Positions 1-8,604 of a stretch of DNA of 64,000 nucleotides are shown here, one piece after another. The stretch comes from AP-15 sp963799085 (lineage in GTDB: Bacteria > Pseudomonadota > Alphaproteobacteria > ATCC43930 > CGMCC-115725). Position numbers and translations under genes: made by a program. Under the pieces are notes generated by a model that saw nothing but the letters and a program-made list of their open reading frames with translations, made no database searches and was not told the origin of the DNA. The stretch covers positions 186,001 through 250,000 of the forward strand of contig CAWCWA010000006.1 of NCBI GenBank assembly GCA_963799085.1, in the 5' to 3' direction. Positions within the stretch are counted from its first letter, which is position 1. Each line of letters opens with the position of its first letter.

Positions 1-113
1 ACCGATCAGCGCGTATGGCGTGTCTATTGGGCGACGGCGCGGTCCGGCGTCACCCCCAGAAGTCGCCCTTGGCCCCATCGGCAAAGGGCCCTCCGGCGCA
101 CGATTCCGCGGCG

Positions 114-1297
114 CTAAAACGCAAACATCGCGGTATCCGGCGCGAGGCCGAAGAGGACGCGGCCGATTGTCTCGTAATGTGCCTGCCGCCCCTGGGCCTG
201 TTGCGAGGCAGTGTGCATGTCGCGGAAGCGGCGCTCGAACGGGCGGTCGTCGAAGATCGCCGTGGCGCCGGCACCATGATAGAGAGTGTTGACCACCTCG
301 CGAGCCTGATGGATGGCCCAGGTCGAGGCGAGACGAATCATCGTGTTCTGTTCAAGGCTCAGTTCGCCGGTTTCACCAACTGCTCCCCAGATTTCGGCGA
401 GGGAGCTCAGCAAGAAGGCGCGCGCCGAGCGCAGCCGGGCTTCGGCCTGCGCCAGCTGCGACTGAATCACCTGGTTCTCGCACAGCCGCTGACGGCCGCC
501 GCGCGGCACCTTCTCTGTCGCGAGTTCAGTGAAATCGGCGATCATGCCGCGCGCGATGCCGAGCGCCACCCCGGCCACTCCCGAGGCGTACAGATTGCTG
601 CTGCTGAAGTAGTAGAGCCGGCCCGGCTGGCGCGGCGCGATCTTTGGGTCGCGCAGCACGGTATAGCGCTCGGGAATAAAGAGATCGGTCACCGAATAGC
701 GGTCGCTGCCGGTACCGCGCAGACCGACGACACGCCAGATATCGGTCATCGTCGCCCGGGCCTTCGGAAACAGCAGCGTGCGCAGGATTTCACCGCCATC
801 GGCGCGGCGCAACGGCGCGCCGTCGGGACCGTGCACGACGACATGGGCGCCCAGCCAGCTCGCATGGTGGCTGCCGCTAGCGAAATTCCCGCGCCGGTCA
901 GGCGGAACCCACCGTCGACGAGTGTCAGGTCGGCCGGCCCGACCGGGCCCCAGGCGACAATGCCGTCCAGCGGCCCAAAGATCTCCTGCGCGACTTCGGG
1001 ATCAAGAAAGGCGGCAACCATCGAGCAGCCATTCGCCTGTTCGACACACCAGCCGGTGCTGGCGTCGTGGCTGGCGATTTGCTCGACCACTTGAACGTAG
1101 GTCATCGGGTCGAGTTCGACGCCGCCAACAGAACGCGGCTGCAGCAAGCGGAACAGCCCGTTGTCCGTCAGCGCCGACACGATCGACGCCGGCAATTCAC
1201 GGTTTTGCTCGATCTCATCGGCCGCCGCGTCAAGAAGCGGCCCGAGCGCGCGCGCACGTGCGACGTAATCCGGGGCGTCACGCAAAACCTCGTCCAT
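114..1297 (-). CDS. Flavin-dependent monooxygenase / acyl-CoA dehydrogenase-like protein (apparent frameshift)
   Basis: This reads as a group D flavin monooxygenase of the acyl-CoA dehydrogenase fold (HsaA/DszC-like), about 390 residues once repaired. The N-terminal helical part runs from ATG 1297 and contains a STGWC stretch. It continues to LTG near 895, where the frame is lost. The other frame continues as NFASGSHHASWLGAH, the middle beta-domain signature, and ends with AMFAF at 114. One missing base near 888-890 explains the break, because the flanking frames join to an expected LTG-x-WNFASGS. No acyl-CoA catalytic Glu is obvious, so hydroxylation of a small aromatic or ring substrate is more likely than beta-oxidation. 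A FixK/FNR-type palindrome lies 69 bases upstream. The substrate is unknown. Confidence 0.72.
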
Positions 1298-1365
1298 CTC
1301 TCGACCTCCTGCCGGCGCGTCGGGGCGTCGTCGGACATTCAGCCGGTTACCTGCGAAACCTGCCC

Positions 1366-1379
1366 TTGATCTAGATCAA
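1366..1379. promoter_or_regulatory. FixK/FnrL-type box (TTGATCTAGATCAA)
   Basis: A perfect 14-base palindrome, TTGAT-CTAG-ATCAA, matches the FNR/FixK/FnrL consensus TTGAT-N4-ATCAA, including the inner C and G preferred by alphaproteobacterial FixK. It lies 69 bases upstream of the flavin monooxygenase start and outside the IS3 remnant. That placement would suit activation of the minus-strand gene under low oxygen. No FNR-family gene is in the window. Confidence 0.55.
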
Positions 1380-1408
1380 CCTAGGCGGCGGTACATTCTC
1401 GGACGGGA

Positions 1409-1535
1409 TGACCCGGGCCCCGGAAGCTCCTGCAGATATGGGTAGGTCCGACTGCTGAAAGGGGGACGGACGATGAAGCGATCGAGATTCAGCGAGGAGC
1501 AGATGATCGCGATGCTGCGGGAATCGGTGGGGCAG
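1409..1535 (+). mobile_element. Remnant of an IS3-family insertion sequence (left end and start of orfA)
   Basis: An ATG at 1473 opens with MKRSRFSEEQ, the usual first residues of IS3-family OrfA proteins, and continues as MIAMLRE for about 17 codons. It then runs out of similarity at the stop end of the opposite-strand membrane gene. The 64 bases before it, starting TGACCC, look like the leader of such an element. Nothing of the rest of OrfA, of OrfB or of the right end is present, so this is a truncated, dead copy. The exact left boundary at 1409 is a guess. Confidence 0.6.
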
Positions 1536-1733
1536 TCAGGCGTTAAGGGCGATCAGCGCGATACCGCCGGCGACCGAGGCGCCGCCGACGATGATAGCCA
1601 GCGCGACCATCGTCGGATGGCCCAAATGTTGACCGGGCGGCGTCAGGTGCACGAGGACAGCGGCTGCCCAGATTACTGCGCCGAATAGGGACAGGCCGAG
1701 GCCGAGCTTGCGTTTGCGTCTGAGAGGCATCAT
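1536..1733 (-). CDS. Small two-helix membrane protein
   Basis: A 65-residue protein with a basic N-terminus (MMPLRRKRK) and two hydrophobic segments, roughly residues 10-30 and 41-63, joined by a short loop with HLTPPGQHLGHP. It starts 11 bases after the stop of the preceding ABC permease and so may be the last gene of that operon. The IS3 remnant abuts its 3' end, so its original C-terminus may have been altered. I do not recognise a family. The hydrophobic pattern and operon position support a real gene. Confidence 0.45.
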   Translation of the reverse strand: MMPLRRKRKLGLGLSLFGAVIWAAAVLVHLTPPGQHLGHPTMVALAIIVGGASVAGGIALIALNA

Positions 1734-1744
1734 TCCGCCTGCCT

Positions 1745-2596
1745 TTATACGGTGGTGGGGGCCTGGGCTTCCTGATGCCAGATCAAGAGGCGCCGGCGGA
1801 TCAGGGTCATCGCCTTGACGAGGCAGAGCCCGGCCAACGCGATCTCGACGATGCCGGCGAAGACGCCCGGAGAATTGGCAAAACGCGAGGCGGCGATCAT
1901 CGCGCCACCCAGCCCCTGGCCGCCCATCAGCATTTCGGTGACGATCGTGACGATCATCGAAACCGGCAGGGCCACCTGCAGCCCGGTCAGGATCTGCGGC
2001 AACGCCGCCGGTAGGATGATTTCACGCAGCAACTGACGCTCGCTGGCGCCAAGGCTGCGCGCCGACCACAAGAGGTGCCGGTCGATCCCCTCTGCGGCGG
2101 CAAGCGTGGCGACGATCACCGGGAAGATGGCGTTGAACGTCGCCATCGTGATCTTCGACACGTCGTAGAGCCCGAGCCACAGCATGAAGACCGGCAGAAA
2201 GGCGATCTTCGGCATCGGGAACCCGACCGACACGATCGGGTCGAAGAACCAGCGAAAGGGGCGGTTGCGCGCCATCAGAATGCCGACCGCGACGCCGCCG
2301 ACGCCGGCAATCGCGAACCCGGTCAATGCCCGGTAGAGCGTCAGGCCGAGATTGACCGTCAGCTCGCCCGAGAGCGCATCCTGCCAGATGCGGCCAAGCA
2401 CGCTCGACAACGGCGGCAGCAGGAACGCGCTGACGACCCCGCTGCGCGACAGGACCTCCCAGGCGAGAACCAGGGCGATCAGCGGCAAGAGGCCACCGAT
2501 CCGCCGGGCGAAGACCGCGGCGATGCGCCCGGGCCGAATGCCGACCAGCGCCGGCCGTAGCAGAACCAGGCTCTCGCCGCCTTCTAGTCGCGCCAT
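1745..2596 (-). CDS. ABC transporter permease, NitT/TauT type
   Basis: A 283-residue inner-membrane permease of the SsuC/TauC/NrtB type (BPD_transp_1). It has about six hydrophobic segments. The EAA loop that docks on the ATPase is visible as ARSLGASERQLLREIILPAALPQILTG around residues 185-210. The start overlaps the end of the second permease gene (2584) by 13 bases, which suggests translational coupling. Together with the ATPase and binding protein upstream it forms a complete importer. Family members carry nitrate, taurine, sulfonates, thiamine precursors or other small organics. The sequence does not tell which is used here. Confidence 0.88.
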   Translation of the reverse strand: MARLEGGESLVLLRPALVGIRPGRIAAVFARRIGGLLPLIALVLAWEVLSRSGVVSAFLLPPLSSVLGRIWQDALSGELTVNLGLTLYRALTGFAIAGVGGVAVGILMARNRPFRWFFDPIVSVGFPMPKIAFLPVFMLWLGLYDVSKITMATFNAIFPVIVATLAAAEGIDRHLLWSARSLGASERQLLREIILPAALPQILTGLQVALPVSMIVTIVTEMLMGGQGLGGAMIAASRFANSPGVFAGIVEIALAGLCLVKAMTLIRRRLLIWHQEAQAPTTV

Positions 2597-3329
2597 GCCA
2601 AAGCCCGCCGCATCAGGATCAGATAGCCGCGATCGGCGACAAATCCGAGAAACGCCACCGTCAGCACCACCGCGAACATCGCGTCATAGACGCCGCCGTC
2701 GCCGAGCCAGCCGATCATATAGCCGAGCCCGCTTCGGGCGACGAGGAGTTCGGAGGCGACGAGCAGCACAAAGGCGAAGGCGAGTGCGGTGCGTACGCCG
2801 CTCAGCAATTCCGGCAATGCGCTCGGCAAAACCACCTCGAACAGCACCCGCAACCGGCTGGCGCCAAGGCTGCGCGCCGACCAGATCAGCACCTGCTCGG
2901 CGCCGCGCGCGCCGTTGAAAGCGCTCAGCGTCACCGGCAGCAGGCAGCCGACAAAGATCACCGCCACCTTCGAGGCGTCGCCAAAGCCGAGCCACAGCAC
3001 CATGACCGGGATCAGCGCCGATTTCGGCATCGGGTAGAAGAACTGGACGATCGGGTTGACGACGACCCGCACCGGCAGATACCAGGCCATCGCGATGCCG
3101 ATCAGGCTGCCGAGGACGATCGCGAGGCCGAGGCCCGCAGCGGCGCGCGAGATCGAGGCGAGGCCGTTCGTCCACAGATCGCCGCTTCCGGCGAGGTTGA
3201 ACCAGGCGCGCACGACGGCGTCGAGCGACGGCAGAGCCGAAGGCCGAGACGAGGCCGCAGGCGGGAGATTGCCTCCCAGGCCAGGGCCAGCAGCAAGAGC
3301 GGCGCGTAGCGGGAGAAGGTGCGGGTCAT
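2584..3329 (-). CDS. ABC transporter permease, NitT/TauT type (apparent frameshift)
   Basis: Second permease of the importer, about 248 residues when repaired. It begins at 3329 as MTRTFSRYAPLLLLALAWEAIS, overlapping the ATPase stop by 4 bases. The frame is lost around 3225-3265 and resumes as RAWFNLAGSGDLW. The membrane core and the EAA loop (ARSLGASRLRVLFEVVLPSALPELLSG) are intact in the long downstream frame. One or two single-base indels in a GC-rich stretch explain the break. If they are real, the protein loses its first membrane segment and the transporter would be inactive. Confidence 0.8.
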
Positions 3330-4120
3330 CGGGCGGCGCTGCGCTCGGCGGCGACGGCTTCGCCGCGCACCAAATCCCAGACGTGCTCGACCATGTCGAC
3401 GAAGTCAGGGCGGCGGGTCAAGCCGGGGTCGGCGCGGTCGAAGCCGACCTCGACAATCTCCTTGATCCGGCCGGGGCGCGCCGACATGACCGCGATCCGC
3501 TCGGCGAGCAGCACCGCCTCCTGGACATCGTGGGTGACGAAGATCACGGTCTTGCGCGTCTGCTGCCAGAGACGCAGCAATTCGATCTGCAGCAGACTGC
3601 GGGTCTGCGCGTCGAGCGAACCGAAGGGTTCGTCCATCAACAGGATGCGCGGATCGATCGCCAGGGTGCGGGCGATTGCCGCGCGCTGCTTCATGCCGCC
3701 CGACAATTGCGAGGGGTAGCTGTCCTCGAAGCCGGCGAGGCCGACGAGTTCGATGAAGTCGCGCGCCCGGCTCGTGCGCTCGTCGCGCGCCATGCCTTGT
3801 TTTTCGAGACCGTAGAGCACGTTCTGCAAAACCGTCTTCCACGGGAAGAGGGCAAAATGCTGGAAGACGATGCCGCGATCGGGCCCGGGGCCGGCGATCG
3901 GCCGGTCATCGACCCGGATGGCGCCCTCCTCGACCGGGAGAAAGCCGCCGACGAGGTAGAGGAGCGTGCTCTTGCCGCAGCCGCTCGGGCCGAGCAGGGC
4001 CAGGAATTCCTGGTCGCGCACCGCGAGCGACACATTGTCGAGCGCCATTACCGGGCGCCCGCGCGGCGGCCGATAGACGTGGCTGACCCGGTCGATGACG
4101 ATCTGCGCTGCTGCGTCCAC
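3326..4120 (-). CDS. ABC transporter ATP-binding protein, NitT/TauT type
   Basis: A 264-residue cytoplasmic ATPase (SsuB/TauB/NrtD type) powering the importer encoded around it. Walker A is GPSGCGKST (about residues 44-52), the Q-loop follows at VFQHFALFPW, the signature is LSGGMKQRAAIAR, Walker B is ILLMDEPFGSLD, and the switch His lies in FVTHDVQEA. All nucleotide-binding residues are present. The stop overlaps the permease start by 4 bases, and the gene starts 17 bases after the binding-protein stop, so the order binding protein, ATPase, permease, permease is one operon. Confidence 0.93.
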   Translation of the reverse strand: MDAAAQIVIDRVSHVYRPPRGRPVMALDNVSLAVRDQEFLALLGPSGCGKSTLLYLVGGFLPVEEGAIRVDDRPIAGPGPDRGIVFQHFALFPWKTVLQNVLYGLEKQGMARDERTSRARDFIELVGLAGFEDSYPSQLSGGMKQRAAIARTLAIDPRILLMDEPFGSLDAQTRSLLQIELLRLWQQTRKTVIFVTHDVQEAVLLAERIAVMSARPGRIKEIVEVGFDRADPGLTRRPDFVDMVEHVWDLVRGEAVAAERSAAR

Positions 4121-4137
4121 GCCTTCGCGGCCCCCTG

Positions 4138-5160
4138 CTATTTCCCGTCGATGCGCCGCTTGGCTTCCTCGATCAGTGTCAGATCGACATGATCGGGGCT
4201 GATCTGCACCGATTTCGGCAGCACGCCGAACTTTACGCTCTGATCGATCTGCTCCTGAACCAGCGCAATTTCCGGCCGCAGATCGGGCGAATGGTAGAAA
4301 TCATCCTTGGTGAAGGCGAAAGCGAGCCGGTCTTCGGGCAATTTGGTGACGTCGGCGGTCAGCGCCAGCGCCTCTTTGCGGTTCGCGGGATCGAGAAACC
4401 AGCGGGCCGCGCGGATGTAATCCTCGAAGAAATCGACAAGCGCGGGCCGGTTCTTGGCGATGAAATCGGCGCGGATCGACCAGATCACCGCCTGGGTCGG
4501 CCCCACCGCGTCGCGCGCGGTGAACAGCACCTTGTATTTGTCGTTGCCGATGATGCCGTGAGCAAATTGCGGCAGGACGCCGATCATGTCGACCTTGCCG
4601 CCTTCGAGCATCGCCGGCATGTTGGCGAAATTGGTCTCGACCGTGGTGAAGTCGGCGTCCTTGATGCCATGTTTGCTGAACATGGTGCGCATCGCCGCAT
4701 CGCTGGCGGAGCCGATCGTGTTGGTGGCGATGCGCTTGCCTTTCACATCCTCGATCTTCTGGATCGGGCCGTCGGCGCGGACGACGAAATTTTCGCTGAA
4801 ATAGCCGGGATGGCCGTCCTGGACCACGTCGGCGACGACGCGCTCGTCGAGATGGGCGTTGGTGATCGCCAGCGCCAAGGCGCTCGAGGATTGCGAGACG
4901 ATCTCCAGTTCGCCGACCGCCTGCGCCTGGATCTGCGGCGTGGTGCCGGCGAAGCGGATCGCTTGCATCGTATAGCTCTTGCCCAGATGCTTGAACAATT
5001 CCGGGTGGCGCTTGGCGAGCGCCTCGACGAGCGGCGCCAGATGGCCCGGTGTCGCCACCCAGCCGATCCGGATCGTCAGCGGCTCCGCCTTGGCGATCAC
5101 GGCGATGCCGATGGCGGCGATCAGCGCTGCGGCTGCCGTGAATTTTCGTCCCCAGCCCAT
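4138..5160 (-). CDS. ABC transporter substrate-binding protein, NitT/TauT type
   Basis: A 340-residue periplasmic binding protein, first gene of the importer operon. I chose ATG 5160 because it gives a normal signal peptide (MGWGRKFTAAAALIAAIGIAVIAKA, cleavage expected before EPLTIRIGW) and has a purine-rich ribosome site just upstream. The longer in-frame extension to 5232 would bury the signal. The domain resembles SsuA/NrtA/ThiY-like proteins (NMT1/THI5-like fold), with IRIGWVATPGH near the N-terminus and a GKRIATN hinge motif. The ligand cannot be read from sequence. The operon diverges from the Lin0512 genes, with an 89-base gap between the starts. Confidence 0.87.
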   Translation of the reverse strand: MGWGRKFTAAAALIAAIGIAVIAKAEPLTIRIGWVATPGHLAPLVEALAKRHPELFKHLGKSYTMQAIRFAGTTPQIQAQAVGELEIVSQSSSALALAITNAHLDERVVADVVQDGHPGYFSENFVVRADGPIQKIEDVKGKRIATNTIGSASDAAMRTMFSKHGIKDADFTTVETNFANMPAMLEGGKVDMIGVLPQFAHGIIGNDKYKVLFTARDAVGPTQAVIWSIRADFIAKNRPALVDFFEDYIRAARWFLDPANRKEALALTADVTKLPEDRLAFAFTKDDFYHSPDLRPEIALVQEQIDQSVKFGVLPKSVQISPDHVDLTLIEEAKRRIDGK

Positions 5161-5249
5161 CTTCCCTCCCCGAGGATTTGCTTTGTCTGCCGCCGATCCT
5201 AGCAGATCGGTTAGAGTGGAGCGACCCGGCACGGTTCGAGGGAGGTCAT

Positions 5250-5591
5250 ATGGCCTGGAAGCGCATGGTGCTGCAGATCGGCGTGGGCACCGACATCCGC
5301 GGCGCCGATTACACCAAGGCGGCGGTGCGGGCGCTGCGCGACGCGCTCTGGCACAATTCGCTGAGCATCGCCGACGCGGTCGGGCTCGATGTCAATTCGA
5401 TGCAGGTCGAGGTCACGATCGGCGTGCCGCATCCCGAAGAAGTCGATAAGGCGGCGGTGCTGGCTGTCCTGCCGCACGGGACCGGGACCATCACTGTCGT
5501 CGAGGGCGGGCTCGAAATTCCGAACGATGCCGGCACTAATCTGACCGTGATCGCCAATGCCGCCGCGGTTGTTCGGCTCGATGTCGCATAG
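5250..5591 (+). CDS. Lin0512-family protein, first of a tandem pair
   Basis: A 113-residue soluble protein of the Lin0512 family (function unknown). It shows the family pattern of an N-terminal KRMVLQIGVGTDIRG strand-loop, a DYTKAAVRALRDA helix and a central MQVEVTIGVP strand followed by VLAVLPHG. ATG 5250 is preceded by GGGAGG at good spacing. The next gene, 10 bases downstream, is a paralogue about half identical, so the two products probably assemble together. A RidA gene follows on the other strand. No catalytic residue assignment is available to me. Confidence 0.82.
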   Translation: MAWKRMVLQIGVGTDIRGADYTKAAVRALRDALWHNSLSIADAVGLDVNSMQVEVTIGVPHPEEVDKAAVLAVLPHGTGTITVVEGGLEIPNDAGTNLTVIANAAAVVRLDVA

Positions 5592-5601
5592 GAGGCCGGG
5601 C

Positions 5602-5955
5602 ATGGCGGCAAAACGTATCATTCTCGAAATGGGCAGCGGCAACGATCTGCACGGCGGCGACTACACCAAGGCGGCGCGCCGCGCAGTGGAAGATGCGATC
5701 CACCACTCCTCGCTGACCTTCCTCCGCACGATGGGTCTCAACTCGCGCAGGATGCAGGTCGAAGTCACGATCGGCGTGCAGCAGCCGGACAAGGTTGACG
5801 CCGCCGCGGTCAAGGCGGTGTTGCCGCATGGCGAGGTGACGGTGCGGGTCGTCAAGGGCGGGCTCGACGTGGCCGACCAAGAGACCGGCGATATCGCGAT
5901 CATCGCCAGCGCCGCCGTCGCGGTCCGGATGGAACTGCCCCAGGCTGCACGCTGA
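5602..5955 (+). CDS. Lin0512-family protein, second of a tandem pair
   Basis: A 117-residue paralogue of the preceding gene. It keeps KRIILEMGSGNDLHGGDYTKAA, MQVEVTIGV and VKAVLPHG and differs mainly at the C-terminus. ATG 5602 follows GGAGG by about 7 bases. Retention of all family blocks in both copies argues for two working subunits rather than a decaying duplicate. The function is unknown. The pair sits between an importer operon on one side and RidA on the other, which hints at handling of a small nitrogen-containing compound, but that is only inference from context. Confidence 0.82.
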   Translation: MAAKRIILEMGSGNDLHGGDYTKAARRAVEDAIHHSSLTFLRTMGLNSRRMQVEVTIGVQQPDKVDAAAVKAVLPHGEVTVRVVKGGLDVADQETGDIAIIASAAVAVRMELPQAAR

Positions 5956-5971
5956 GAGACGCCTGCGCCGC

Positions 5972-6322
5972 CTATTCGCGGGCAGCGACGACGGCGATCT
6001 CGACCTTCCAGTGTGGGGCGGCGAGGCGGGCTTCGACACAGGCGCGGCCGGGCGTGTTGCCGGGCGACACCCAGGCGTCCCAGACCGTGTTCATGTCGTT
6101 GAAATAGCGCATGTCGGAGAGCCAGATCGTCGCCGACAGCAGCTTCGAATTGTCGGTGCCGGCGGCGGCGAGCAATTCGTCGATCTTGCGCAATACTTCC
6201 TGGGTCTGCTGGCGGACATCAGCCTCGGGCGTGTCGGCGACCTGACCGGCCAGATAGACCGTGGCGCCGTAGGCCACCGCCTGGCTCATCCGCGTACCGA
6301 CCTTGTGGCGTTCGATCGTCAT
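5972..6322 (-). CDS. RidA/YjgF/YER057c family protein
   Basis: A 116-residue RidA-superfamily protein, the usual size. RidA members deaminate reactive enamine/imine intermediates released by PLP enzymes, and others act in catabolic operons. The fold signatures are AVAYGATVYLAGQVAD near the N-terminus, NDMNTVWDAWV in the middle and the conserved C-terminal RACVEARLAAPHWKVEIAVVAA, which contains the arginine used for carboxylate binding in RidA proper. It is convergent with the Lin0512 pair, 16 bases apart. A threonine dehydratase, a typical source of RidA substrates, lies 1 kb away. Confidence 0.9.
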   Translation of the reverse strand: MTIERHKVGTRMSQAVAYGATVYLAGQVADTPEADVRQQTQEVLRKIDELLAAAGTDNSKLLSATIWLSDMRYFNDMNTVWDAWVSPGNTPGRACVEARLAAPHWKVEIAVVAARE

Positions 6323-6470
6323 CGCAATCCCTCTCGCAGAAAGCAGAGCCGGCGAGAATACACGGGCAGGCCCGCCCGATCACCGGGCTGTTCTTTACGC
6401 TGGGCTTTTTCGTCTCGTCATTTCTGTCGGAGACCCGGGGCCGACCGCTGCCCGAGACAGCGTGATCGCC

Positions 6471-6959
6471 CTAGAAGACGGGGAGCCTGCGCACCATGAC
6501 GGTGCCGGCGAGCATGTCGTGCAAGGTGCGCCGGCGCCGGTTGAACAGCGCCACCAGCAGGATCAGCGAGCAGGTCAGGCCGATCGTGATGTAGAAAAGC
6601 GCTGTCTGCGCCAGCGCCTGGAAGAAGCCCGGACGTTCGCCGGTGACCGAGCGCAATTCAAGGTCAAAGCAGCGCATGCCGAGGGTCGCCGAGCGCGGCC
6701 CGGCCAAGAGCAGCGTGTGGTAGGCAAGCGGGATAAGCCCGAAGAGGAACCACAACACCGGCCCCAGCAGCCCGAAGCTCAGCACCCAAAGGATCGCGAA
6801 CACGATCCATATCGCGACCATGACGGCGCCGATGCAGATAAGGTCGATGAAATAGGCCAGAGCGCGGCGCGGCAGCAGGCCCTCGTAAAGCTCGGGGTAG
6901 ACCAGCGGGTCCGGCATGCCGGAATGCGCGCTCGCGGAATAGCCGTAGCCGGCGGTCAT
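6471..6959 (-). CDS. RDD-family membrane protein
   Basis: A 162-residue membrane protein. The RDD signature is visible at the start of the first helix (RRALAYFIDLICIG) after a Tyr/Pro-rich N-terminus, and again in the last conserved block RRRTLHDMLAGTVMV. There are about three hydrophobic helices. I took ATG 6959 rather than the upstream extension because the extension has no family similarity. RDD proteins are poorly characterised; some take part in ion or osmolyte transport or in protein export. Neighbours give no further clue. Confidence 0.82.
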   Translation of the reverse strand: MTAGYGYSASAHSGMPDPLVYPELYEGLLPRRALAYFIDLICIGAVMVAIWIVFAILWVLSFGLLGPVLWFLFGLIPLAYHTLLLAGPRSATLGMRCFDLELRSVTGERPGFFQALAQTALFYITIGLTCSLILLVALFNRRRRTLHDMLAGTVMVRRLPVF

Positions 6960-7074
6960 CGAACCCTCACTGACGCTGCAATCCGCAGCATGTGGGGAGA
7001 GCGGTGCCGGGAGCAAGTCGCGTCGAGGGGGCTTGTGCTAAGCTCGGATGCACATCCTCGAAAAGGAAACCCAC

Positions 7075-7362
7075 ATGCCCGCCTACATCATCGCCGACGT
7101 CCAGGTGACCGATCCCGCCGGCTACGAGCCCTATCGCCCGCTCGCTGCCGCCAGCATCGCGCGGTTCGGCGGCAAGTTCGTGGTGCGCGGCGGCAAGGCC
7201 GATCTCCTCGAAGGGACGCCGCAGCCCGAGCGGATCGTCGTCATCGAGTTCCCCGACGTCGAAACCGCAAGGCGCTGGTACCATTCGGAAGAATACCAGC
7301 AGGCACTGAAGATCCGGCAAGCGGCCTCGCACGGCCGGCTGATCCTGGTCAAGGGCGTCTAG
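7075..7362 (+). CDS. DUF1330 domain protein
   Basis: A 95-residue protein of the dimeric alpha/beta-barrel DUF1330 family. It opens with MPAYIIADVQVTDPAGYEPYR and has the conserved GGKFVVRGGK and the RIVVIEFPDVETARRWYHSEEYQ block, where the WY..SEYQ motif is diagnostic. ATG 7075 has AAAAGGAAA directly upstream and matches the family's usual start; ATG 7048 would add nine unrelated residues. The reaction is unknown for the family. It stands alone and is convergent with ilvA, whose stop is at the next base. Confidence 0.9.
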   Translation: MPAYIIADVQVTDPAGYEPYRPLAAASIARFGGKFVVRGGKADLLEGTPQPERIVVIEFPDVETARRWYHSEEYQQALKIRQAASHGRLILVKGV

Positions 7363-8604
7363 TCAGGCGCCGTTTTCGCCTTCGCCGAGCAGCAGCTTCG
7401 TCGGAAAGCCTGCTTCGTTCAGCGCGGCGATCAACGCATCGACATGGCGGCGGTTTTGCGTTTCGACGACGACGTCGAGTTCGGCGCGCTTGACCGAGGT
7501 GTCGTGGAAGAGACGCTGGTGGTGGACTTCGACGATATTGCCGCCGCGCCGGCCGATGATGCCGGAGACCTGTGCCAGGGCGCCCGGCACGTCGGGGAGT
7601 TCGGCGCGCAGCCGCACCAGCCGCCCCTCGCGCACCAGCCGGCGCATCAGGATCGATGCCAGCAGGCGCGAGTCGATATTGCCGCCGGTCAGCACCACGC
7701 CGACGCGCCTGCCATGGAAACGGCCGGGCGAAGACAAGACGGCGGCGATGCCGGCGGCCCCGGCGCCCTCGACCAGCAGCTTTTGTTGTTCGAGCAACGT
7801 CTCGATCGCGCGTTCGAGCAGGACGTCATCGACGACGACGATATCGGCGACGAGCGCCTTGACGATCCGGCGGGTAAGCCGGCCCGGCTCCTTGACCGCG
7901 ATGCCTTCGGCCAGCGTCGCGGCGGCCGCGGGCGGACCCGGGTCCTCGCCGCGCATCAATCGATACATCGAGGGATAAAGTGACGACTGGACGCCGATGA
8001 TCTCGATCTCGGGCCGGATCGCCTTGGCGGCGACGGCGATGCCGGATATCAACCCGCCGCCGCCGATCGGCACGACGAGCGCATCAAGCTCAGGGCAGTC
8101 CGCCAGCAATTCGAGCGCGATCGTCCCCTGGCCGGCGATGACCGCCGGGTCGTCGTAGGGATGAACGAGGGTCAGACCCCGCTTGCGGGCGAGCGCATCG
8201 GCGGCCTCACGGGCGGCGGCAAGGCTGTCGCCCTTCAGGATGACTGCGGCGCCGAAGGCTTCGGTGCGGTCGATCTTGATGAAGGGCGTGCCCTCGGGCA
8301 TCACGATCGTCGCCGGAATGCCGAGGCGGCGGGCGTGATAGGCGACCCCCTGGGCATGGTTGCCGGCCGACATCGCGACGACGCCGGCGCGCTGTTCGGC
8401 GGCGTTCAACGTCAGGAGCTTGTTGAGCGCGCCGCGTTCCTTGAACGAGCCGGTGCGATGCAGCGTTTCGAGCTTCAGGAAGATCCCGGCGCCGGCAAGC
8501 TCCGACAAGGCCGGCGAGGGGATCGTCGGCGTGCGTGCGACCGCACCCTCGATCGCCGCGGCGGCGCGGCGGACATCGGCGATCGATAATGGCAGACTGG
8601 TCAC
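7363..8604 (-). CDS. ilvA: Threonine dehydratase with C-terminal ACT domain
   Basis: A 413-residue PLP enzyme that deaminates threonine to 2-oxobutanoate (threonine ammonia-lyase). The PLP lysine is Lys55 in TGSFKERGA, followed by SAGNHAQG and the phosphate-binding loop GGGGLISG. After about residue 325 an ACT regulatory domain begins (LRAELPDVPGALAQVSGIIG), so allosteric control is expected. The start is GTG 8604, overlapping the acylase stop as GTGA, which implies translational coupling. The ACT-containing form of this length is found in both catabolic and biosynthetic enzymes. A serine racemase or dehydratase role cannot be excluded. Confidence 0.9.
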   Translation of the reverse strand: MTSLPLSIADVRRAAAAIEGAVARTPTIPSPALSELAGAGIFLKLETLHRTGSFKERGALNKLLTLNAAEQRAGVVAMSAGNHAQGVAYHARRLGIPATIVMPEGTPFIKIDRTEAFGAAVILKGDSLAAAREAADALARKRGLTLVHPYDDPAVIAGQGTIALELLADCPELDALVVPIGGGGLISGIAVAAKAIRPEIEIIGVQSSLYPSMYRLMRGEDPGPPAAAATLAEGIAVKEPGRLTRRIVKALVADIVVVDDVLLERAIETLLEQQKLLVEGAGAAGIAAVLSSPGRFHGRRVGVVLTGGNIDSRLLASILMRRLVREGRLVRLRAELPDVPGALAQVSGIIGRRGGNIVEVHHQRLFHDTSVKRAELDVVVETQNRRHVDALIAALNEAGFPTKLLLGEGENGA

